Of a stretch of DNA of 64,000 bases, positions 23,996 to 36,054 are shown in pieces. A program made the translations under genes and the position numbers. The DNA lies in NCBI GenBank assembly GCA_963693305.1, contig OY855908.1, positions 28,895,305 to 28,959,304 of the forward strand, given 5' to 3'. The stretch comes from Meandrina meandrites (Eukaryota; Cnidaria; Anthozoa; Scleractinia; Meandrinidae). Under the pieces are notes generated by a model. The model was not told where the DNA came from. It made no database searches and saw nothing but the letters and a program-made list of their open reading frames with translations. Numbering within the stretch: position 1 is the stretch's first letter; every line of letters begins with the position of its first letter.

Positions 23996-26778
23996 ATGGC
24001 ACACCTTCCACTTTTGCTCGTTGTCTTTCTTTCAGCTCACACAGCGATGACGTTTGCTATGGAAAAAAGTACTCCCAGTCTTCATCGAAGTCCAACAGGT
24101 GACCTTTCTTTTGGTAACTTTAAGCGAAATCCCTTCCACTACTTATGGGAAAAGAATATAACATGGTCCATGGTGATAGATCAGTTGGACTGCACTTTCC
24201 TTTGTGTTGGTGAACCAAAGTGTTATTCGATTAACGTGGCGGCTCATCCTGACTCAAATGGTCTTTATCTGTGTGAGTTGCTGGCCACTGACAAGTACAG
24301 AGCAACTAAAAACTTTCACGCCAATGCTACCTTCCATCATTACAGTCCTTGGGTAAGACACAAATGTTTTAAGTTTACACTTTTTTCAGTTTAGTTCGAG
24401 TAATAAATATATTTGTAGTCTCTTGGTAAATACAAAGAAACTAAATCTTTTCGTGCGTTATTTTCAGTCTCCATGTGAAAGCGATCCTTGCAAGAATGGC
24501 GCCGACTGTGTTCCTGAATATGAATCAAACTCCTATCGCTGTCACTGCAAGGGGGGATATCATGGAATTCACTGCGAAAAAAATCTTACGAGAGGTACAA
24601 TTTCAAAATGTCTAAATTCCTATTTTTAACACGAGTCTAGGGGAATTCTACAATACAAGACTCGATCGCTTTTCTCGCGACTCCCGGGTCAGTGGGTAAT
24701 TGCTGTCATGAGCTTTCAACCGACCACATGACGCCTTGCACCCTGCTATATGAATTCATCACAGAAAGCTTCCCTCAAATGAAAAAGAATAATTTCCCTA
24801 TTGAGTGCCTTTATTCAGATTGTGCTATTAAACTGAAGAGAAGTCGCTCCAAAAGTAGGCTGATTGTAGACGGAAATTTGACTTTGCAAAATTGCAAGTT
24901 CAGAGGCAAGGACTTTCCCAAGCGGCAGAAAATCGTGGGGAATTTGAAATTAACAAAGCTGGTCGGCTATCTCTGAAACGGGAACGGGGAATCGGAGAAT
25001 AGGAATGGCAAACGGGGAATGGGAATAGTGAATTTACTAAAAGGGTGAATCCCTAAAACGGAATTACTAAAAAGGGGAATCTCTAAATTGGAAATTTACA
25101 GGAAAGGGGGAATCGGAGAATGGGAATCGGAAACGGGAAATTTACCAAAATGGGAAATCTCTAAAAGGGAAAAATACTTAAAAAAGGGAATCTCTGCAAG
25201 GGGGGATAACTAAAAGGCGGAATCTCTCATTAAGACACTACCTCGCTGGAACCTCTATTTTCATTTGCCCGCTGTAAACGCTACCTCTGTTGTTATTTAG
25301 GGATAGGGGAATTGTTATGACCTGTTATCTATTGTTTAAAGAACCAATGAAGTAACTCATTCCGAGAGGTAGTGGGCGACCCGAATCTCTGAAAGGCAAT
25401 TTACTAAAACGGGGAATCTCTAAAACGTGTAAATTACTAAAAGGTGGAATCTCTAAAAGGTGGAATTACTAAAACAGAAAATCTCTAAAATGGCGAATTT
25501 CCTAAAACAGAAAATCTCTAAAATGGAACATTTACTGAAACCAGGAATGTCTTACACAAGAAATTTACTTAAACGGAGAATTAACTAAAACGGGTAACTT
25601 ACAGCAAGCTTACAGCATGACTTACAAGCTTACAGCAAGCCGTATAAATCGATCTTAGTAACAATTTCCATTTAGAACAATGTTTATCCAAGTAAAAAAT
25701 AACTGCAATAGTAGGCCTTAATTATTTTTTATGAAATAAAAGGCGTGATATATGTTAAATAGCGAAGTGTTTCAAGAACAGCGGCTGTTTAAGAAAAAAT
25801 CGTTTTAGGAAAATCGTCCGCCATTCCGGTCTTGTCTGAGCCATCACGTCACTCGCGAGCTTCGCTATAGCTGTTGTGTTCCTCCAGTAGCTTAAAATTT
25901 AATTGCTACAATAACCGGTCATATCAAAATGCGAAGCACGCACAAACACATCCAGGATAGACTGTTTTCATTTAACCCTTGCAACGCCATCCAACAATTA
26001 GTGCTAAATAGTCAAAACTACAAAAAAAAAAAAAAAAAACCAACAGAATTAGTGACTAATACTACGTAATTGTGTAATTAATATTTCACGAGTTAACTAA
26101 AATCGCTCTAACAAGAAAGAAGACAAACCAATAATATGTTTTGTTTCAGGACGAGATTGTTCAGATCTGTTAAAATCAGGCCACACTCAGAGTGGATTGT
26201 ACTCTGTCAACCCAGACGGTAAAGGATACTTTACTGTCTACTGTGACATGCGCACTGACGGTGGAGGCTGGACTGTCTTTCAACGAAGACAGGATGGCTC
26301 GGTAGACTTCTATCGGGGATGGAACGACTACAAAGCAGGCTTTGGTCAGCTGACTGCTGAGTTCTGGTTGGGAAATGACAAAATCCACCGACTGACGGCC
26401 TCCAGACCGAGCTCTCTACGAGTGGAACTGGAAGACTGGAACCGAGTTAAAGCGTATGCCAAATACGGCAAATTCAACATAAGGGATGAGCAGGGGCAGT
26501 ATCGACTTGAAGTGAGTTCATATTCAGGTACAGCGGGAGATTCGTTAGCGCGGCATAATAACATGGCGTTTAGTACGAAAGACAAAGATAATGACATATG
26601 GAGCAGTAACTGTGCTGTATCATTTACTGGTGCCTGGTGGTACTACAGCTGCCACGAATCCAATCTAAACGGACAATACCTGGGAGACAAAAGTGATAGC
26701 CGAGGAGCCAGGTGGCACCACTTCAGAGGTTATCTTTCACTCAAATTCACTGAAATGAAACTGAGGCCGTCATCGTAG
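23996..26778 (+). CDS. Lectin gene B: secreted PAN/apple-EGF-fibrinogen protein, 370 aa, intact
   Basis: Exons are 23996-24352, 24468-24594 and 26150-26778; phases 0 and 1, all GT-AG. The ATG in GCCATGG is chosen because a 21-residue signal peptide ending MTFA follows directly. Residues about 35-119 form a PAN/apple-like domain with Cys 66, 70, 76 and 93 and possible N-glycosylation at Asn 54 and 110. Residues 120-156 are an EGF domain (Cys 122, 127, 133, 144, 146, 155). Residues 163-370 are a fibrinogen C-terminal domain with [21 protein letters not shown], the calcium-site DNDIWSSNC and the ficolin/tachylectin-type GAWWYYSCHESNLNGQY with the Cys-His pair. A secreted, calcium-dependent lectin that recognises acetylated sugars is the likely role, inferred from the family. 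Intron 2 holds a minisatellite, a MITE and an extra open frame. Confidence 0.9.
24692..24976 (+). other. Candidate cassette exon in intron 2 of gene B
   Basis: An open frame whose middle, ESFPQMK...FPIECLYSDCAIK...RSRSK...LQNCK, is kept in the same frame in D and E. The acceptor TTCATCACAG before AAAGC would join the phase-1 EGF exon in frame. No convincing donor is seen in B or D because minisatellite follows. It could be a lost or alternative exon. Confidence 0.35.
24977..25600. repeat. Degenerate minisatellite in intron 2 of gene B
   Basis: Many copies of about 17-bp half-units such as GGGGAATCTCTAAAA and GGGAATTTACTAAAA. Split by the CACTACCTCT MITE at 25236-25374. The same array is in gene D. 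Confidence 0.85.
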
Positions 26779-27084
26779 AAAGACTACCAGTAACATGTTT
26801 AATCCTGTTAGTGACGTAAATACCAACATGTCACTGATCTTTACTCATTGCATCTTGATAATTTGGTCGATCACAACCAGCGATTAGTTTTGCATTTATT
26901 TGAGTGACAAGGAATGGAGTTGTTGTGATTGTAGATTTTATAACTTCAGTTTCCATTTTAAATTTGAGATTACAAAATTGTAATTTTAACCGGGAACCTC
27001 ATTTTTTTCGTATCCCGGATCCTTTCTTAAGAATAACAGATGAAATTCTCATATTAGCCATTGTTGATAACTTTACTCAGCTAG

Positions 27085-27188
27085 TAGCCTGGGTACCAGT
27101 CTTTTTCCTTCTGGGTGTGCGAGCTTTTAGCTATTTCACGCGCCTCTCGCTCAAGATCTTGAACAGAAGACGATTGGTACCCAGGCTA
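27085..27188. mobile_element. Short MITE, TAGCCTGGGTACCA ends
   Basis: Perfect inverted ends TAGCCTGGGTACCA / TGGTACCCAGGCTA. Shorter versions lie at about 42204-42283 (C) and 54325-54370 (D). In A the whole segment is deleted. Confidence 0.7.
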
Positions 27189-27483
27189 CTTCGCTGTACT
27201 CACGTTAGTCTCTCTTCAAGTTATTTTAATTAATCTGTCACAAACCTGTTCGCATCAATTTGGCAATAGAGTTTGTTAGATTTTATTTTATATTCCTTTA
27301 GTTATCCTAATAGAATTCCATTCAATCTCGTTTTTTAAAGTCAAGCTAGTCGATTACCCGATGATTTATGGAAAAGGAGGGAATAGTTTTAATCAGTACT
27401 GGATCCAATCAAAACTGTTTAACTTCGCTAATCCAAACAGTAAATGTTAAAGCGTTAAAATTAGTAATGAAAAGCGATGTGGC

Positions 27484-27612
27484 GTAAGTAAGTAAGTAAG
27501 TAAGTATCTAACTTACTAAAAAACTAACTGACTAACTGACTGACTGACTGACTAACTAACTGTTTGACTGACTGACTGACTAGCTAACTGTTTGACTGAC
27601 TGACTGACCGAG
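27484..27612. repeat. (GTAA)/(ACTG) microsatellite, unit B
   Basis: A shorter, interrupted version of the compound repeat after gene A. Confidence 0.85.
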
Positions 27613-28856
27613 TGACCATAAGTAACGAAGTAAGTAGCTAAGTAACTAAGCTAGCTAAGCAAGTAATGGCTCAAATGTCATCTGAGAAACGTTTACACCC
27701 GACGAGCCAAAGAATTACCGGACATTCAATTTTTAAAAATAATCGATTGTGTCATAGTAAAGTTGGCGGACTTAACCTGAAGGAAAAAGAAGAAGATTAA
27801 AAATATATCAGTAAATGGCATCAAGAAGAGTTGGATTTCGTCAGTTAATTGAAAAATTGTTGAACGATAACCAAGATGAGGATGGAGCGAGAGATCATTG
27901 TCTATTGTGCGAAACAGATTTTGCCGTCTATTAATAAACCCGACGTGCACGTAGTTTGTCATTTTCAACAACATGTTGAGATTTTACTTTCAGATAAGTT
28001 TAACCTTAGTGAGTTTAAATGGTATTCTGATTTCTGTTAGTATTAATGTTTCTAGCGTTTTTAGTCCTGCTTGATGAAGGGCAAAAAGAGCCCACGATAA
28101 GAGTTGAAGGATCCTTGAGAAATTCTGGTCCGTACCCAGATATATAGTTTAAGGACTGTTAGAGAGATTCCAGTCCGTGTCCCGTTGTTTTGTTCAATGA
28201 TCGTTGAGGTCATTACAGTCTGTATAGCGAAGGGTTCCGTCGTAACGTGATCCCTTTACGTCATTTTCAATTAAGGCCAATAGCGTAATGTAAAAAAACA
28301 AATCATGTTTAAAAAATCCCATTGTTTAAAGTTTTAGGACCGAACAGTGTCTGAACGTTTCTCGCTGAAAAATTAGAATGTCATTCTAAGGTGACTTTTA
28401 GTAATCGCAAGAAGTTAGTATGATAAGAGACATAATTTGCCAACGGTTCTTTTGATCAGTTGGTTTCATGTTTAGATTCAGGTACTTTGATTTTTGTCGT
28501 TCTCAGTTCGGAAGAAGTTATAGAAATGTTTGTTCAATCCTTGTATCAGCAGTATGAGAGGAAGAATAGAAAGAAAACGAAAAAAGCCAACGTGGATCAT
28601 AACTGTAATTAGCGTTGAAGTCTAACTGTAACCTGCACTAGCCTGTTGTTACACATATTATTTTGCAAAGCTTAGATTTCGTTCTATCCAATAGAGTTTT
28701 AGAAATGTTTGTTCAATCCTTGTAAATATGCTTTTTTGGTTATGTTTGTTGGTCTTCAATAGAGTTGTACTGCAAAGTATTATTTGGCTACAGATTAAAG
28801 TCTACGTTGGAACCAAGTTCTGTCTACTGTTCTATTGACCTCCGAAGACTTTGTTT

Positions 28857-29665
28857 CAAAGGCGGATCCAGGGGAGGGGTTGAGGGGGTTGCAACCCCTC
28901 CCCCCCCCCCCCCCCCTTTGAGCAGCATTTGTCTTGTTATTTGTTTTGTTTTAAAAAATAATAGAATAAAATTGTTTTTTACAAAGTTGTTTCACTTCCA
29001 CCATTCGACTGCTTTTCAAGTTTTGAAAAGATAAGCAATCTTCTATTAGCACTTGGCGGGTGTGACGAGGATTCTTTTCCAAACATCCATCGTCTTCTGC
29101 TCATTGCATGCACCCTACCAATCAGTAGTGCGGAAGCTGAGCGGACCTTTTCGCTCATGAAACGGATCAAAACCTGCACCAGATCAACGATGTCTGAAGA
29201 GCGCTTTTCAGATCACGCTGTTATTGCTATGCATTACCCTTAGAAATTGAAGGTAGACGAGATATGCGAGGCCTTTGTAAAAGCTCATCCTAGAAGACTA
29301 TTTCAGGCTACGGAGGTATGTAGAGAAACGACAAATAACTATTGATGATACTGCTGTCCCTTTAAATCATGCATTATTATTTTTGGGTTCCTGGCTGAGA
29401 AATAAGATAAATTCCAGATTTTATACCATGCCTTCACAACTCTTTTGATGTCTCGGGAATGCTGCAAAAGGCGTTTTAGAGGGAAAAATCGGAAACTTTA
29501 TTTTTTGGGGGAGGGGCATGGCTGTGGACCCCTTAAAAGTTCGTGCGAGAGGCTCGGGGCCGTAACTCGCCTTCCACACCATTGGCGCTAAAGGTCATTA
29601 CAATAGTGTACAACCCACCCCCCTCCCCCCCCCCCCCCCCCCCCTTCAGAAATTCCTCTATCCGC
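28857..29665 (+). mobile_element. hAT element, unit B copy, 3' end deleted
   Basis: Begins CAAAGGCGGATCCAGG at the same site as the unit A copy. The right end and flank are lost; the sequence jumps from CTATCCGC to AGCCAGCGAG, apparently through a CCGC microhomology. The transposase fragment (about 28990-29344) reads SAEAERTFSLMKR, closer to the family than copy A, but has an in-frame TAG at HYP-stop-KLK. The nested TA element is absent. Confidence 0.8.
28990..29344 (+). pseudogene. hAT transposase C-terminal fragment (copy B)
   Basis: The same dimerisation region as at 17780-18116, interrupted by TAG in ATGCATTACCCTTAGAAA, where the sister copy has CAG. Confidence 0.75.
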
Positions 29666-30627
29666 AGCCAGCGAGTCTCCCCGGAATTACAGTTTTCCCT
29701 CTGTGCGTCCCCAGCCTAATAACCTGTTGCACATAAGTCAACAGCTAAAGTTGCTAAAGGTAAAAAGTTAAAATGGACTATAACGCAATAATAAAAAAGT
29801 CAAATTTAAAATACATGGTTTATACATGTATTTGCAGTATGGAAGGCTGTTAATAATAGAAGTCATTTGCATATAACAAGCAAATTATACCACCGCTGGA
29901 GAGAATAAGCAAGACAGGCTTATAAGAGCAGCGCTCAAATCTGAATTCCATAACATGAAGCGGCTAGTAGTAATGCCACTCCCCTGATTGTGTTGCTATT
30001 CCTTCGTTGGTAACATGCTCTGAAGAGCTTTTGCCTGGTTTCCCAGACAAGTTGGAAGTTGACAAAACTATTTTACACTCTAGGGAGCAACTCGAATAAA
30101 TCTTTCTATAGCGTTATCGCCATGTCCGGGCATTCGAATCTTCCCTAGCTTTCATCTTCCCCCAGCTTTCCCCTTCCCTAGCTTTCAGCATGAAAGGAAA
30201 GCCCTCCCTTATTCAGGTAGCGTGAGTATTAATTGAATTTAACCAGATGAGATTAATTGTTGACTTCTTTTAATTGATAAACTTAAAATAGAGAAAGTGG
30301 CTACAATATGTTTTGGTTTCCTCTTTCTTTAAAAGTCGTTTTAATACCGTTTGTCACTGCTAAACCACTTTACTACTGCCGACTCTTTTGCAATAATGTT
30401 TAAAGTATTTATGTGTTGTTTTTGGTTCTGTGTTTGCCGTGATTTGCAATGATTGGCTCGTGAAACACGTGCACACGCACTAACAAATCAGAGCAAAGAA
30501 GGTGCATTTACGCTTCGTCCATCCTTGCGCTTGCCATAAGTCGCATTCGCGTTCTGGGTTTTTGTTTTGCGACGGTCATAATTATGGCGATTCTTTTGCA
30601 GACATCTGTGTCGATATATTCTGGATA

Positions 30628-31932
30628 GAGGGTCTGGATGGGGTTAACTGACAACTGACAAATGACCAAAATTTTAACTGACAACTGACATATCGCCTAA
30701 AATTTAACTGACAACTGACATTTGTAGTGAGTTTTTCTGGCAACTGACAAAAGACTGTTTGTTCTTAATATCTACAAAAAGCCGTTGTAAATAATATTGT
30801 ATGACTCTTTTCGTCCAACAAATGCATGTTTTATGCTAAATCTTAGCAGCAGGACGGTAGAGTGTCATATTTTGTTAATAATTTACCGTATGACCCATAA
30901 CCTGATTGAAAATTAAACTTGAGGAAATACATATATTTTTTGTTTTTGCAATGTAGCCTCTCACACAGTAGTATTACTGTCGCTACTCCTTTCTCAATAA
31001 GTGCCTGTAATAGACCTGTTAGCCCGAGTGCAATATTACTTTCCGACTACTTCATCTAGGCCAATCACCATTGAGGCATTGCTAAACAAAACCCAATCAA
31101 ATTAATCGTAATAAAGACCTCTTCCCATATTTGTTTGTTTTCAATATTTTGAAGGTTAGTTTTGATTGGCTAACTGTTGGAAAGGAATTTTGGGCTCGGC
31201 AAGCAGGAGCCTGGGGATACTCTTTAAAAATTCGTGTGGGGTGTGTGCGGCATGCTTCAAGAAACCCCTTTATCCTATTTTAGACCAAAATATACGATTT
31301 TCCCCACCCTATTTTAGATCTGACCCCAAAATCGATAACCTATTTCAGACCATATTGTATCCAGGAACTGCTTCGGTTTGCCTAAAAATTATCAAGGGCC
31401 TCGTATTCCTAACTTACACTTCTCAAGGGGTGCATGATAAGAACGATAAGCATAGTTTCTTCCAAAAGTTGCTAACTAGACTCACCAGAGTGCACAAACC
31501 ATACCCTATTTCAGGCCAAAATGATAATAATCTATACCCTATTTCAGACCAAAAGGGCTCGATTACCATACAGTTTGGCTTTGGGGCCACACATACGTAT
31601 ATAGCTTATGTAAGGGAGTAACCCCCTGGAGCAGAAGTCCGTGTGGCGGGGAGTAGTGACTTGCCTTGATTAAAAGGCCCTACAGAAAGAAAAGCCGCTA
31701 ATGGAGTTGCAATTATTTCAACACCAAAATTCAATATAAATGATATAATTTACATTCTGAATGGTTCCTTTTTAGCTACATTTTGGGTCAAAAATTAATA
31801 ATTAAGCTGTATAGTTAATTATTAATAGTCCATTAACTGACAACTGACAAATGGCCTAAAATTTAACTGATAACTGACAAATGGCCATAATTTTAACTGA
31901 CAACTGATATTTGTAACCCCCCATCCAGACCC
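30628..31932. mobile_element. 1.3-kb hAT-like element with direct subterminal repeats
   Basis: Inverted ends GAGGGTCTGGATGGGG / CCCCCATCCAGACCC, with 8-bp flanks TCTGGATA (30620-30627) and TCTAGATA (31933-31940). Unit A has the empty site at about 20070. Both ends carry TTAACTGACAACTGACA-type repeats in the same orientation, three on each side. The internal 151-codon ORF (31166-31621) holds repeated (P)YPIS(D/G)Q motifs and no known domain. Confidence 0.75.
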
Positions 31933-32397
31933 TCTAGATATGTTCCGGAAAGAAGCGTTTCGTTTTCTGCCGAACTGACGGCTTTGTGTATTTGCGCTCT
32001 AGATCTTTGGTCCGTTTTTCGTTTCACCTGGCCAATGTTGAAATGAACAAACAGTTTTGTGGTCTTTAAAAAAAGTCATTAAGCAGTTTCACGCTTTGAG
32101 GATCTTTCAAAGCCGAACTAGGATTTCGCAAGCCCTTACCGTCCTCTCAGTCGGCCTTTTTAGGGAAAAATTTGTCGGGAGATGTCAATCCCCCATGACT
32201 GAGAGGTAAACAAGAGACATATCAAACAGACCTTTCAGCCTGGGTGGGATGCTAGCCCATAACAGACGAAAGAAATCTTGTCAGCTTACCCTAACAATTC
32301 CCATCCCCCTCACAAATGAGAAAAAAAGTGTCTGATCTTGTCTAAGACGGACAATACCTTTACAGGCCAGGCTGTTACCCAAAACTGTTGTTCTTTA

Positions 32398-32872
32398 TGC
32401 ATCAGTCAATTCCAGCAGTGCCCACCCCTCCCCCCCGGGCTTACCCCCGGGCATTAGCATTTCTGTGGTAAATTCCCCGGGGTGGGGATGAGGGAACCGG
32501 GCAAATGCCCCGCTCCCGGGTTGATTGTTTTCAATCTCTCGATAGGTGATAAAAGAATATAATACAAGTTGTTGCTTCTTGACAATGAAGAAATATCTAA
32601 AATTCGGAAAATATACCTTTAAAAACATCCATGAACATCCACGAGCTTCTCTAGTCCTTCATGGACTAGCTAATCTGCAACGTAGTCCACGTCTTGGCCT
32701 ATGAACGCCTCCATCACGAATACGCGACCCACTCCACGGTTTTGAAACCACGTGTCAAATGCCCGGGGGTCAACCCGAGGTACGCAAATGCCCCACCCCC
32801 GGGACGGGCAACATTAGGAAATGCCCCGGGGTTGCCCGGGAGGGATGGGCACTGCTGAAATTGACTGATACA
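32398..32872. mobile_element. 475-bp MITE with TTA target duplication
   Basis: Inverted ends share ATCAGTCAATT and CAGCAGTGCCC. TTA is duplicated at 32395-32397 and 32873-32875, and unit A has the empty site TTCTTTACTCAAA. The 3-bp TWA duplication suggests PIF/Harbinger. The interior is rich in CCCCGGG. Confidence 0.75.
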
Positions 32873-33287
32873 TTACTCAAATGCACTAGCCATCAGGCAG
32901 CCTACACCGAGGGACAAAATAATGTTGAGACACTCCGCTCCTCTTGGGTAACTTGAACACATCTTACCCCTCTCCCCTTCGATATTACGCCCTACCCCCC
33001 CCCCCCCCCCCCCCGAAACAATGTTGGATTTGCTTTCTGCAAGACATGCTTTTTTCCTTTACAACATGGAACTTTAGGCCTGGTTACTTTCACTATGCCA
33101 GGCTCCTAAGGCCTTTCTGGTTTGTATTTTCGCTCGTCAGGAGTTCGGGAAAAAAATTACGGCATAACATGACGAGCATAATAGCAACAGTTGAGCATAA
33201 TTTGGAGCATAATAGCTCGTTTTGAGGGCAATTCCAAAAAGCATAAAGCTCGATTTTAGGAGCATAATGTGTCACGTGCCCCTAGCA

Positions 33288-33854
33288 TTAGGTTCGGCAC
33301 ATGAGAAGAACGCCGTATGAATCAGCCGCCGCGATGTCATCAAGGACATCGAATGTTTCAATTACAGACCATGGGGCAGTGCGAAAAGCATGTTTTAGTG
33401 ATTCAATATTGAGTTGCTTGTAATTTTTTGCGAAGATATATTTTGGGGGCGTCCTCTTGCGATGCAGCTTAATGATGCCATAGATGAGGCAGTGGTCGGA
33501 TAGGCCTGGGTCAAATGTTCCTGATGTTATTATCTTAGATGTTTCAGTGGTGATCGGGAGGTCAAGTAGGGTGGAAGTGGTTAGAGTTGTTCTTGTAGGG
33601 TCTTTTATAACATTGTTAAGGTCAAAGCTGCCAAGAATTCTAAGCAGTCTTCTCCCTTCATAGTCCTTGGCAATCAAGTCAGAGTTCAGGTCACCGAGGA
33701 TCACTACATTTTTTCTGTTCCTCGCACAGTGGTCAAGTAGGCTGTGAAATTTATTGTAGAAGGTGTAATCATCCGGGGGTCTGTATACACAGCCCAGTAG
33801 TAGTTTCTGAGAGTTCATGGTGACATCAATCCAAACATGGACTCGACAAAACAA
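33288..33854 (-). pseudogene. LINE endonuclease fragment
   Basis: The minus-strand frame reads LLLGCVYRPP, NVVILGDLNSDL and DPGLSDHCLIYGII. These are the C-terminal blocks of an AP-like endonuclease (EEP) domain with its catalytic Asp-Asn and Asp-His residues. It continues briefly into the linker and stops. No reverse transcriptase follows, so only an internal piece of a non-LTR retrotransposon remains. Confidence 0.85.
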
Positions 33855-34195
33855 CGAACAAACGAGAAATCAGGATGACTGGCATGTGAAAACTAAAAAT
33901 GACTGACAAGCGGGAGTTTAGAATGATTAACATGCAGGAACTAAACATGCGGAACAAGCAGGAACTCAAAATTTCGTATAAGCTGGAGCACAAAAGATGT
34001 ATGAGCAATTAAAACCTCAAAAAGGAGAAACAGGCGGGAATTCGGAATAACGAACAAGCGCGAAATCAAAATTACCAAAAAACGGGAACTCAAAACGACT
34101 AACAAAGGGAAACTCAAAGTAGCTAACAAGCATAAGCTTAAAATAGCGAACAAGCGCGAAGTCAAAATAACTAACTAGCATAAAGTTAAAGTTAA
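33850..34195. repeat. Minisatellite, ~26-bp degenerate unit
   Basis: About 13 units resembling CGAACAAGCGCGAAATCAAAAT. This explains the repetitive Phe/Leu/Val-rich minus-strand ORFs here, which are not genes. Confidence 0.8.
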
Positions 34196-34405
34196 CGGTT
34201 TGGAAATAAATTATTGACACGTTTTTCTTTGAGTTCGCTAGAGACTTCTGGCGTGGTTTAATTACTCCTCAAGCACCACTACATCCTACTCCTCGAAGAA
34301 TAAAGGAGTAATTCGTCCAAGAAGGGAAGGACTTGCCATTGATTCTGATATAAGCGCAAAACTTAAGCGCAAGAAGTTAATAAGTCTGTTGCCTAGCAAC
34401 TCAGT
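34195..34405 (+). repeat. E2F/X-box repeat (copy 4, E2F diverged)
   Basis: X-box GTTGCCTAGCAAC at 34388-34400. The E2F-like site is mutated to TAAGCGCAAA. Confidence 0.6.
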
Positions 34406-34541
34406 GAATTCCTGGGTTTTCAATCTTACATTAATTATAATTGTGGGAAAAACTCTCCCTCAAAAAACAAAATCCGAACCGATGTTGTAACATCGCCCGA
34501 AATTAAGTAAAGAGAAATTCACTTGCTAGCTTAATATAAAA

Positions 34542-34824
34542 TAAAGTCTGCATCCGAGCCAAGTGGCCCATCAGGCCGGAGCTTATCTCGGTTTCCGTAG
34601 CATGAAGCGACTAGGAGTATTTTTACTCCCCCCTGGATGGGAAGCTAGTCCATTACAGGGTTACCTACAGCAGTAAATTCGCCCGTTGCCATTTATACAC
34701 CTAACTACACTATGAGAGTAAAGTGTATTGCCCAAGAACACAACGCAGTGTCCCGGCCAGGGGTTCGAACACGGACCGTTCAATCCAGAGTTCAACGTAC
34801 TAACCATTAGGCCACCGTTCCTCC
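34542..34824 (-). mobile_element. tRNA-derived SINE, unit C
   Basis: Full copy of the SINE seen at 9539-9793. It also keeps the 3' tail with GGCCTGATGGGCCACTTG, which unit A lacks. Box B is GGTTCGAACAC-like, weakened in this copy. Confidence 0.8.
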
Positions 34825-35449
34825 CATACTCCCGCTAGCTTAATATAGAGAGTGCTTAATTCGTTACCGTTTAAGCTTTCGTACGTGGAATAATTCTAAC
34901 ATCTAAGCCATTTTGTTATCTTTCAGACTATTCTATTCCACAGACATAAAAGAGAGAGTTTCCAATATAAATTACGAATTTCGGCTATTTGTGTTTAAAC
35001 TTCATTCAAAGTTTCCAAATTTTTGTTTTAAACAAACAGACTTTTCAGCATTGTCAAAAAACAGCCATAAATATTTAAACAAAAAAGAGAAACATAATAT
35101 ATCTATAGGTCTATTCGTAGCAGTTGCACTGAATAAGCCAAAATTAAGCCAAGGAAAGCGAAGAAAATATGCGAAACGTAATTATATAACGTTCCCAATG
35201 CAGACGAATTTGCGTTAGAATGAAAACATGTCATAACACCGCTAACTAAGTGGTTGGATGGATGTTTTTTTTTTTTAATTTCATGAAATTTAAATTTATT
35301 ATCTATTGTCTTTCGGAATTTCTCCCTGTTTAACCGGCCATCTTTATCAAAATGAAATACATTTTACATACATTTTACTTTCGGTAATAAATATAGATAC
35401 AGTTAGAGCTGCTGAAGGTAAAATTAATCGGTTTCCTTTGCTGTTTATC

Positions 35450-35912
35450 CCAAGGTTAAACATCCGCTGCTGTTAATAGCTTAGTTCACGTGCATGGAAT
35501 ATTATTTTGAAATTAATTATTGACGCTTTTTTCTCTGAGTTCCTTAGAGTCTCCAGCGTTTGTGAACTTCCGTTCAATAACTCTCCAACCACTAGTAATT
35601 CCTACTTGTAGGAAAAAATAAAAGAGTTATTCGACCAAGAATATAAAAATTGTAGGGCTTTCCTTTGATATTCTGATATTGGCGCGAAACTGTCGTAATG
35701 TGCTAAATTCTTTCGTGCATGCTTCTATAATTTATGCGGTTTTGTATGTAATCTAATATTCTGTTAAGTGTTAGGCAGTTGTAAGATGGAGGATCGCAGC
35801 TAGGATCTCTCACCGATTAAATGTTTGGTTTCCTCAGTTTACAGCGTTTTCTGTGCTGTCATTACAGAAACTTTGGCCCAAGAAGGAATTGTCTGTTGCC
35901 TAGCAACTCACC
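35450..35912 (+). repeat. E2F/X-box repeat (copy 5), split by an insertion
   Basis: E2F-like TTGGCGCGAAA at 35679-35689 and X-box at 35895-35907. The 176-bp insert with its 5-bp duplication accounts for the extra distance. Confidence 0.7.
35691..35866. mobile_element. Solo-LTR-like insertion
   Basis: A 176-bp insert begins TGT and ends ACA, with GAAAC duplicated at 35686-35690 and 35867-35871. Sister repeats have the empty site GCGCGAAACTTTGG. TG...CA ends and a 5-bp duplication are the signature of an LTR retrotransposon solo LTR; orientation is not determined. Confidence 0.65.
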
Positions 35913-36054
35913 TTTTTTTAATCTAAAACCGCTTATCTTTGCCAGAACATTAATGAAAGTATTTTAGCTTTGCTGACGGCTGAAGTTGAAGTTGACTTGC
36001 TGAAAGGAAAAACTGTGAGCGTAGGTAATAGGGCTTAAATTAAAAATATGTTTA

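Larger units (their letters stand above)
21755..33070. repeat. Duplicated unit B of the lectin array
   Basis: The upstream part and gene body align with unit D (48.1-54 kb). The 3' flank aligns with unit A but carries extra insertions at 30628-31932 and 32398-32872. Confidence 0.7.

Noticed and set aside
26176..26597. Minus-strand ORFs across the fibrinogen exons
   Set aside because: Antisense shadows of a clearly conserved coding exon; the same shadows recur in every copy.
31166..31621. 151-codon ORF with (P)YPIS(D/G)Q motifs
   Set aside because: Lies inside a non-autonomous transposon, has no known domain, and its repeats reflect repeated DNA.
33826..34220. Hydrophobic Phe/Leu/Val-rich minus-strand ORFs that look like membrane proteins
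   Set aside because: Artefact of a 26-bp minisatellite.
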